From the NCBI GenBank assembly GCA_022843145.1, contig JALHOF010000006.1:1-64000 (forward strand): a DNA stretch of 64,000 nucleotides. The letters run 5' to 3'. The DNA is from Hyphomicrobium sp. (GTDB lineage: Bacteria; Pseudomonadota; Alphaproteobacteria; Rhizobiales; Hyphomicrobiaceae). The position numbers and the translations under genes were made by a program. The notes under the pieces were generated by a model, which was given only the letters and a program-made list of their open reading frames with translations, had not been told where the DNA came from and ran no database searches. Below are positions 58,714 through 64,000 of the stretch, in pieces (position 1 is the stretch's first letter; each line of letters begins with the position of its first letter).

Positions 58714-58914
58714 TCAGCCTTTTTGGTCGACGGTAACGGAGTCATTCAGCTCGGCCGTCGGCTCGATCGAGGCGTGCAACAACCACGCGCTGCCACCGAT
58801 CGTGACGGTGAGGATGAGCAGGCCGAGCAGCGCCCGGCGGACCGCCCAGGCGGTCACCGAGCCGGTGGGCAGCGAAGTCGCGGTCTTGGCCGGCGGCGTC
58901 GTCGTCGCAGTCAT
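58714..58914 (-). CDS. Small single-helix membrane protein
   Basis: A 66-residue protein: a Thr/Pro-rich N-terminus (MTATTTPPAKTATSLPTGS), one transmembrane helix (RRALLGLLILTVTIGGSAWLL) and a short outside tail (EPTAELNDSVTVDQKG). A GAGG ribosome-binding site is present before the ATG at 58914. It is upstream of and on the same strand as the three hydrolase-like genes, separated by 132 bases. No family was recognised. Confidence 0.6.
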   Translation of the reverse strand: MTATTTPPAKTATSLPTGSVTAWAVRRALLGLLILTVTIGGSAWLLHASIEPTAELNDSVTVDQKG

Positions 58915-59327
58915 GAAGACCTCAGCTAATCGAAGTCCGGGTGTAGCCGGAAACCCCTGGTCCCGCTTGTCGCCAAGTGGACAGGATGAGCGTTCGTATG
59001 ATGGGCGATCACGGCGAATTGGCGTCCGAACAGCGCTGCGCCGGAAATTGAATTCGATGCAGAATCGAGTGCGTCGGGCTTTTGGTCAAGATGCGGAGCT
59101 GAGCAGAACTGTTTCGCGTCATGGCGCGTGTCCCAAGCGCAACGGTTCGTGTGCGGAGGAGGGCCGGCCGTGTCCGGTCTCTGGATTTCCGGGGGGGCAT
59201 GTCGCGCTTATTTGATCGCAGGTTTGCCGGACGCCGCTGCCGGACCCGCAGGCGATTGTCCGTCGTCCCAAATCGTCCCCTTCGGAGCGAGCTTCCGGGC
59301 GAGCGGCTTTTGCCCACGAAGGCCGCG
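58915..59327. other. Intergenic region between the small membrane gene and the MFS gene
   Basis: About 410 bases without a supported start-to-stop gene. On the - strand the MFS reading frame continues past its TGA for 39 further codons (to TAA at 59208-59210) with protein-like composition (LAPKGTIWDDGQSPAG), possibly a decayed or read-through tail. No terminator with a U-run was seen. Confidence 0.45.
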
Positions 59328-60827
59328 TCAGCGCACCTTGCGGCCGAACGCCAGGATGGCGGCCAGCGGCAGCGCGAGGCCGATGGCTGCCGCGGCGACG
59401 ACCAGTGCCGGCAGGTTGCCGTAACTGCCGCGCTCGACGACGTAGATCTCGTTCAGATACTTGGTGAGAAGCTGACCGGCGACGAGCGCCAAGTTCATGA
59501 ACGACCCCATCAGCGCGAACCAGATCGCGCGGTGGTCGCGCGGGGCGTAGACGGCGACCAGCGTCAGCAGCGGAATCATTCCCAGTTGAGCAAAGGGTGA
59601 TGTCGCGGCGGTGTCGATGAGCGCGATGGTGCGCGCACCAATGCCGAGCACGCGCTCGGTCCAGTGATGAACCTCGAAGGCGAGCAACAGGCCGGGTATG
59701 GCGAGGACGGTGCCGAGCACGGTCAGCCAGAACAGGACCCGCGCAACGGGCTGGCGGGTGATGGCGTCAGCGAAGATCCACATGGTGACGAGCGCGATGA
59801 AGGCGCCGATCTGGCCGAGCGTGCCGTAGAACGCCTCGTCGAAGCCGAGCCGGTCGATGGAGAACCATTGGAAACCCTGGCCGACGCTGGGCGTGGCGCG
59901 GAAGGCGAAGATGAGGATCGCGGCGAAGACGATGCGCTTTTTCGTCGCCGGGTCGATATCGGCGGTGACGCGGCCGAGCATCAAGATGACGACGGTCATC
60001 GAGATCAGAAAGACGATCTCCTCTTTCCACGGCACGTCGCCGAGGCCGAACGCGACGACCGTCGCACCGAACGCGAGGCCGCCGCCAAGAATGCGCCAAT
60101 CGGTCGGGCGGCTCTCGCTGCTTTCGAGTTTCACCGTGAGCGCGCCGGTGACCGAAATCAGCGGGATGACGAGGCCGATGAGGAAGACGGTCGAATACGG
60201 GAGAGCTTGGGCCAAGAGCCCTGCAATGCCGGCGGTGAGAAAGATGCCGAGCGAAAGGGCCAACCGGCCGAGCACCTGGACCATGCCGAGATCGCGGTCG
60301 ATGTCGGATTTCTCTCGGGGAGTACCATCGCTGTTGGTGCGCGGGACGACTTCCGTGCTCATGGCGTCGGCGACGACGTCCTGAAGAACGACGCCGATGA
60401 CGGTCATCAAGGATGCCGCGACGTAGAGAACCTCGGGCCGCGCGAAGGTGATCATCTTGGCGGCGGTGCCGGCCAACAGCAACATGCTGGCGGCGACGAG
60501 GCCGGCCCCGAGGAACACGTAGACGCGCCGCTGCGAGCCGAGAATGGGGACCGTATCGACGAGTTCGCCGAACACCATCTTGATGGTCCACGGCAGCGTG
60601 ATCCAGACGCCGAGCTGGGCGAGCTGGGCGGCGCTGAGCGTCAGTTCCTTCTTGACCCAGAAGCTGTCGGCGATGGCGGTGAGGCCGAGCGCGCCATAGG
60701 CGAAGTAGACCATCAGCAGCGGCAGATAAGCGGGCCGGAAGGCGCGGATCGGCGCCAGCACGGCCTCGGTCAGGCGCTGTTGCAGGTAGGCGAGCGTTGT
60801 GGGCTGTCCGGTGGACGTCGCGGTCAT
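59328..60827 (-). CDS. BT1/folate-biopterin-type MFS transporter
   Basis: A 499-residue membrane protein with about 12 helices. The N-terminal part (YFAYGALGLTAIADSFWVKK, LPWTIKMVFGELVDTVPILG, SQRRVYVFLGAG) matches the BT1 branch of the major facilitator superfamily, known from protozoan folate and biopterin carriers and widespread, uncharacterised, in bacteria. The ATG at 60827 overlaps the stop of the upstream synthetase gene (ATGA), so the two are translationally coupled. Substrate unknown; the partner suggests a lipid-related solute (inference). Confidence 0.82.
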   Translation of the reverse strand: MTATSTGQPTTLAYLQQRLTEAVLAPIRAFRPAYLPLLMVYFAYGALGLTAIADSFWVKKELTLSAAQLAQLGVWITLPWTIKMVFGELVDTVPILGSQRRVYVFLGAGLVAASMLLLAGTAAKMITFARPEVLYVAASLMTVIGVVLQDVVADAMSTEVVPRTNSDGTPREKSDIDRDLGMVQVLGRLALSLGIFLTAGIAGLLAQALPYSTVFLIGLVIPLISVTGALTVKLESSESRPTDWRILGGGLAFGATVVAFGLGDVPWKEEIVFLISMTVVILMLGRVTADIDPATKKRIVFAAILIFAFRATPSVGQGFQWFSIDRLGFDEAFYGTLGQIGAFIALVTMWIFADAITRQPVARVLFWLTVLGTVLAIPGLLLAFEVHHWTERVLGIGARTIALIDTAATSPFAQLGMIPLLTLVAVYAPRDHRAIWFALMGSFMNLALVAGQLLTKYLNEIYVVERGSYGNLPALVVAAAAIGLALPLAAILAFGRKVR

Positions 60828-62422
60828 AAGAGGGGCCGCGATTGCTGGGCGAGGGCGTGGGTGGCGGCAAGGTCGACCTTGCCGGAGCCGAGCACGGGGA
60901 TCGATCCGACGACGAGGACGGCCTTGGGCGCCCACAACTCGGGGAAACCGCTTTTCTGGGCGTGCAAGAGCAGCGCGCCCTTTTCGGCATCGGGCTTGTC
61001 GGTGATGAGGATCAGCTGTTCACCCTTCTTTGCGTCCGGCAGGCTGACGACGACATGCTGGGCGTCGGGCCAGAGATCCTGCGCCAGCGTCTCGACGGCG
61101 GCGAGGGATACCATTTCGCCGCCGATCTTGGCGAACCGTTTGGCGCGGCCGCGAATGGCGACGTAGCCGTCCTCGACGGTGACGATGTCGCCGGTGTCGT
61201 GCCAGCCACCGTCGGGCGGTACGACCACGCCGGGATGGCTGGCGAGGATGTAGCCGGCCATGACGTTGGGGCCGCGCACGACGAGCTTGCCGCCCTCGGT
61301 GATGCCCTCGACCGGATCGAGCCGGTATTCGATGCCCGGCAGCAACGGGCCGACGGTGCCGGAGCGCGAGGCCGACGGCAGGTTGCAGGCGAGGACCGGC
61401 GCGCATTCGGTCGCACCGTACCCTTCGAGGATTTGCGCCTGGGTCTTGCTCCACAGCGCGCGCGTCTGATCCTTGACCCGTTCGGCGCCGGCGATGACGA
61501 AGCGGATCGATTGCAAATCGCCGGGGTCGGCGGCGCGCGCATAGCCCTGCAGAAAGGTGTCGGTGGCGAACAGGAACGTGGCCTTAGTGTCGCGGATCAG
61601 GCGCGGCACCTGCTTGTAGTGCAGCGGGCTTGGGTAAAGCACGGTCTTGAGGCCGTTGAGCAGCGGCATCAGCGTCGCGGCGGTGAGCCCGAAGGAATGG
61701 AACATCGGCAAGGGGTTCATGACGATGTCGGCGGGCGTCAGCATGCCGCCGGCGTGGGCGTAGATCTGGCGGGCGTTGGCGACGAGGTTGCGATTGGTCA
61801 GCGCGACGCCCTTGGGCGTGCCCTCGGTTCCCGATGTGAAGAGGATGACGGCGGTGCGGTCGGGCCGCATCGCAGCGCGTTTGTGCCAGGCGGCGGCGAC
61901 CAGCGATCGCGCCGCGCCGCCGGCCTTGTCGAGCGTGCCGATCGATTTGCGGACATCCTCGAGGTAGACGATGCGGACGCGCTTTCCGGGCGAGATCTCG
62001 GCGGCGGACAGCCCCTCGATCACGTCCTCGAGCTTGGCGGTCTCGATGAAGCGGCGCGAGGTGACGACGAGTTGGGCGGGAGCGGTCTTGACGGCGGAGA
62101 CGAGGTTCCTGACGCCGGCGGTGAAATTCAGCATCGCGGCAACGCGGCCGAACGCGTTGAGGCCGAACACGGTCACCGCCAGACCGTTGACGTTCGGCAG
62201 CAGTACGCCGACGGCTTCGCCGGGGCGGCTCAAGTCGGCGAGCTTCTTGCCGAGGACGAGACTGCCGAGCACCAGGCGGCCGTAGGTGAGGGTCTGGCGG
62301 TCGGCATCCTCGAGCACGATCTTCGCGGCGCCGTGCTCGTGCTTGGCGGCGAGGAGAGCGCCGAACAGGGTCTGGTCGATGCGGGCGGGATCGAAGCGGC
62401 GTGGGGACATCGGCGGGGCCAT
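60824..62422 (-). CDS. Acyl-CoA/acyl-ACP synthetase (AMP-forming)
   Basis: A 532-residue adenylate-forming ligase. Core motifs: ILFTSGTEGTPKGVALTNRN (A3 phosphate loop), MFHSFGLTAATLMPLLNGLK, ILEGYGATECAPVLACN (A5), WHDTGDIVTVEDGYVAIRGR (A7/A8) and the lysine near the C-terminus in GSGKVDLAA (A10). The GATECAPV and HSFGLT segments are most like the synthetase half of Aas (acyl-ACP synthetase/2-acylglycerophosphoethanolamine acyltransferase). No acyltransferase domain is fused. Starts at 62422 (MAPPMSPRRF), 62410 or 62476 are possible, none with a clear ribosome-binding site. Confidence 0.85.
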   Translation of the reverse strand: MAPPMSPRRFDPARIDQTLFGALLAAKHEHGAAKIVLEDADRQTLTYGRLVLGSLVLGKKLADLSRPGEAVGVLLPNVNGLAVTVFGLNAFGRVAAMLNFTAGVRNLVSAVKTAPAQLVVTSRRFIETAKLEDVIEGLSAAEISPGKRVRIVYLEDVRKSIGTLDKAGGAARSLVAAAWHKRAAMRPDRTAVILFTSGTEGTPKGVALTNRNLVANARQIYAHAGGMLTPADIVMNPLPMFHSFGLTAATLMPLLNGLKTVLYPSPLHYKQVPRLIRDTKATFLFATDTFLQGYARAADPGDLQSIRFVIAGAERVKDQTRALWSKTQAQILEGYGATECAPVLACNLPSASRSGTVGPLLPGIEYRLDPVEGITEGGKLVVRGPNVMAGYILASHPGVVVPPDGGWHDTGDIVTVEDGYVAIRGRAKRFAKIGGEMVSLAAVETLAQDLWPDAQHVVVSLPDAKKGEQLILITDKPDAEKGALLLHAQKSGFPELWAPKAVLVVGSIPVLGSGKVDLAATHALAQQSRPLL

Positions 62423-62597
62423 CTGGGTCGGAAGCGGCGACGGGCGAGAATGCGCATCGTTCGGGCGATGATGCAACTCGCGTGCGGTCAGGGTCTCGTG
62501 AACGGACGCATTTGCATAAAATTTGCGGACAGGTGTTTACGGGACGTCAGTGCGAATTGCGTAGGCTGTTCTAACCTTCCGTTAAAGGAGTTCAGTC

Positions 62598-64000
62598 ATG
62601 CGCGCAGACCCGGGTCCGGAAACAACAGCCAGCCGCCGGTCGGCAGCCAGCCGGTTCGCTGTGCGGTTTGCGCGGGACGAGCGCGGCGTGACGGCGGTGA
62701 TCTGGGCGATTTCGTTCAGCTCGTTCCTGATCGCGTCGGCGATGGCGATCGACTACGGCATTGCGGTCAGCGAGCAGCACCGGCAGCAGCGGGCGCTGGA
62801 TGCCGCGACGCTGGCCGGATCGGTGCATATGGCCGACGAGGAGCATCTGACGAAGGTGCCGGCGACGGTCGAGGCGTTTTATGCGGCGAACCGGTCGGCC
62901 CATGGCGGCAGCACGTTGAAATCGACGAACTACGACCCGGGCAAGGGCGAGATTGCGGCGACGGCGGGCGCGTCGGTGAAGACGACGTTCCTGCGCTTGA
63001 AGGGGACGGGACGCGACAGCATCGAGGTCGGCGCGCGATCGAAGGTGGTGAAGGGCGCGGGATCGGTCGAGATCGCGCTGGTGCTCGATAATTCGGGTTC
63101 GATGGGCGGCAGCTCGGGGTCGGTCAACGGGACCTACATCGAGGATCTGAAGGCGGCGGCGACCAATCTCACGTCGGCGATGTTCGTCGGCGCGGACGGT
63201 ACGGAGCGGGTGAAGCTCGGGCTGGTGCCGTTCGCGGCGTCGGTGAACGTGGGTGCGGAGAGCCGCGGCCAGAGCTGGATCGACAACGACGGGCAGTCGT
63301 CGATCCATGCGCAGAACTTCGCCGAGAGCCGGACGCGGTTCAGCCTGTTCGACGACATGGGCGTGGCGTGGAAGGGATGCGTCGAGACGCGTCCGGGCAC
63401 GTTCGATACGACGGACGCTGTGGCGGCCTCGGGTACGCCGGACACGCTGTTTGTGCCGATGTTCGCGCCCGACGAGCCCGACGACAGCAATGCGTCGGCG
63501 GCGGGCGTCTCGAATTATCCAAACAACTATATTTCTGACTTCGGCGGCAGCTGCCCGCCGCCCGAGCAGGTCTGCACCAAGTTCAACAAGAAGAAGAACC
63601 GTTGCGAGCAGTATGGACCTGTGCCGATGGACGTCGCGACGGCGCAGGCGCGGACGTGCAAGTATCAGGGTGCGACGCCGTCGGCCGACAGCGGTCCCAA
63701 TGCCGGCTGCACCACGGCGCCGATCCTGCCGCTGAATTCGACCAAGCAGGACGTGGTCGACGCTATCGCGGCAATGCAGGCGAGCGGCAATACCAACATC
63801 GGCGAAGGCGTGATGTGGGGATGGCGCGTGCTGTCGCCCGACGCACCGTTCACCGAGGGCCGCGATCCCGGCGAAGGCGACAACCGCAAATTCATGATCG
63901 TGATGACCGACGGCGAAAACTTCCTGTCGTCGACATCGAACCACAACAAGTCGGTCTATGCGTCGCACGGATACGCCTCGAAGGGCCGCCTCGGCAACAC
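62598..64000 (+). CDS. TadG-like vWA protein (3' partial)
   Basis: At least 467 codons, still open at the right edge. AAAGGAG precedes the ATG at 62598. After a basic N-terminus, the TadE/TadG-type segment DERGVTAVIWAISFSSFLIA, ending SAMAIDYGIAVSEQHRQQRA and LDAATLAGS, marks a pseudopilin-like membrane-anchored N-terminus. A von Willebrand A domain follows with the MIDAS motif ALVLDNSGSMGG (about residue 160), a cysteine-rich insertion (GSCPPPEQVCTKF, NRCEQYG, TCKYQ) and IVMTDGENF. TadG proteins belong to Flp/Tad pilus loci; other tad genes would be expected to the right or elsewhere. Confidence 0.9.
   Translation, partial: MRADPGPETTASRRSAASRFAVRFARDERGVTAVIWAISFSSFLIASAMAIDYGIAVSEQHRQQRALDAATLAGSVHMADEEHLTKVPATVEAFYAANRSAHGGSTLKSTNYDPGKGEIAATAGASVKTTFLRLKGTGRDSIEVGARSKVVKGAGSVEIALVLDNSGSMGGSSGSVNGTYIEDLKAAATNLTSAMFVGADGTERVKLGLVPFAASVNVGAESRGQSWIDNDGQSSIHAQNFAESRTRFSLFDDMGVAWKGCVETRPGTFDTTDAVAASGTPDTLFVPMFAPDEPDDSNASAAGVSNYPNNYISDFGGSCPPPEQVCTKFNKKKNRCEQYGPVPMDVATAQARTCKYQGATPSADSGPNAGCTTAPILPLNSTKQDVVDAIAAMQASGNTNIGEGVMWGWRVLSPDAPFTEGRDPGEGDNRKFMIVMTDGENFLSSTSNHNKSVYASHGYASKGRLGN

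Noticed and set aside
60842-63091. 749-codon open frame on the + strand
   Set aside because: Antisense to the acyl-ACP synthetase and then overlapping the TadG-like gene in another frame; the Gly/Asp/Glu-rich translation is typical of a shadow frame.

Overview
The window reads as one contiguous piece of a GC-rich alphaproteobacterial chromosome, most likely from the order Hyphomicrobiales. The main support is the red-type (form IC) RuBisCO operon with cbbX and the housekeeping run rpoZ - rsh - pdxJ - acpS - lepB - rnc - era - recO - parC. I cannot name the genus. No rRNA, tRNA, CRISPR array, insertion sequence or prophage was recognised.

Region 1 (1-8.1 kb) is the distal part of a Calvin-Benson-Bassham operon on the + strand: gap-pgk (an in-frame GAPDH-PGK fusion cut by the left edge), fba, cbbL, cbbS, cbbX, rpe, cbbY and a phosphoglycolate phosphatase. 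Perfect hairpins sit directly after cbbS. The regulator and the prk/fbp/tkt genes are not visible and may lie to the left. Region 2 (8.1-10.6 kb) is a sulfur-type cassette: a palindrome, a DUF2892 membrane protein, a 50-residue protein, a persulfide-dioxygenase-like metallo-beta-lactamase and a TehA/SLAC1 channel. Region 3 (10.6-26.4 kb) holds a FadL-type porin, a membrane EAL phosphodiesterase, an OmpA protein with internal repeats followed by a 32-residue membrane peptide and a three-repeat helix-hairpin-helix protein, an alpha/beta hydrolase, a lytic transglycosylase, dapA, smpB, a cysteine-poor peroxiredoxin relative, a DUF3775 protein, an Fe-S uracil-DNA glycosylase and a NYN-domain protein.

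Region 4 (26.4-38.7 kb) is the core housekeeping run from rpoZ to parC. Region 5 (38.7-45.3 kb) has an HTH regulator diverging from a proteobacterial sortase pair (a VIT/vWA target ending in an LPKTA sorting signal, then a class-GN-type sortase), followed by bpt, an exported protein and rimK on the - strand.

Region 6 (45.4-58.9 kb) is the most unusual part: a compact pelA-pelB-pelD-pelE-pelF-pelG exopolysaccharide operon in which PelA lacks its glycoside hydrolase half, PelB lacks the beta-barrel, pelC is absent and PelD lacks a GGDEF domain. Converging on it are three consecutive paralogous exported or anchored proteins of the MJ1477/TM1410 (GH114-like) family, the fold related to the missing PelA hydrolase domain. 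Region 7 (59.3-64 kb) has a BT1-type MFS transporter translationally coupled to an acyl-CoA/acyl-ACP synthetase, and a TadG-like vWA protein running off the right edge.

Functions are assigned from recognised family motifs. No database search was run.
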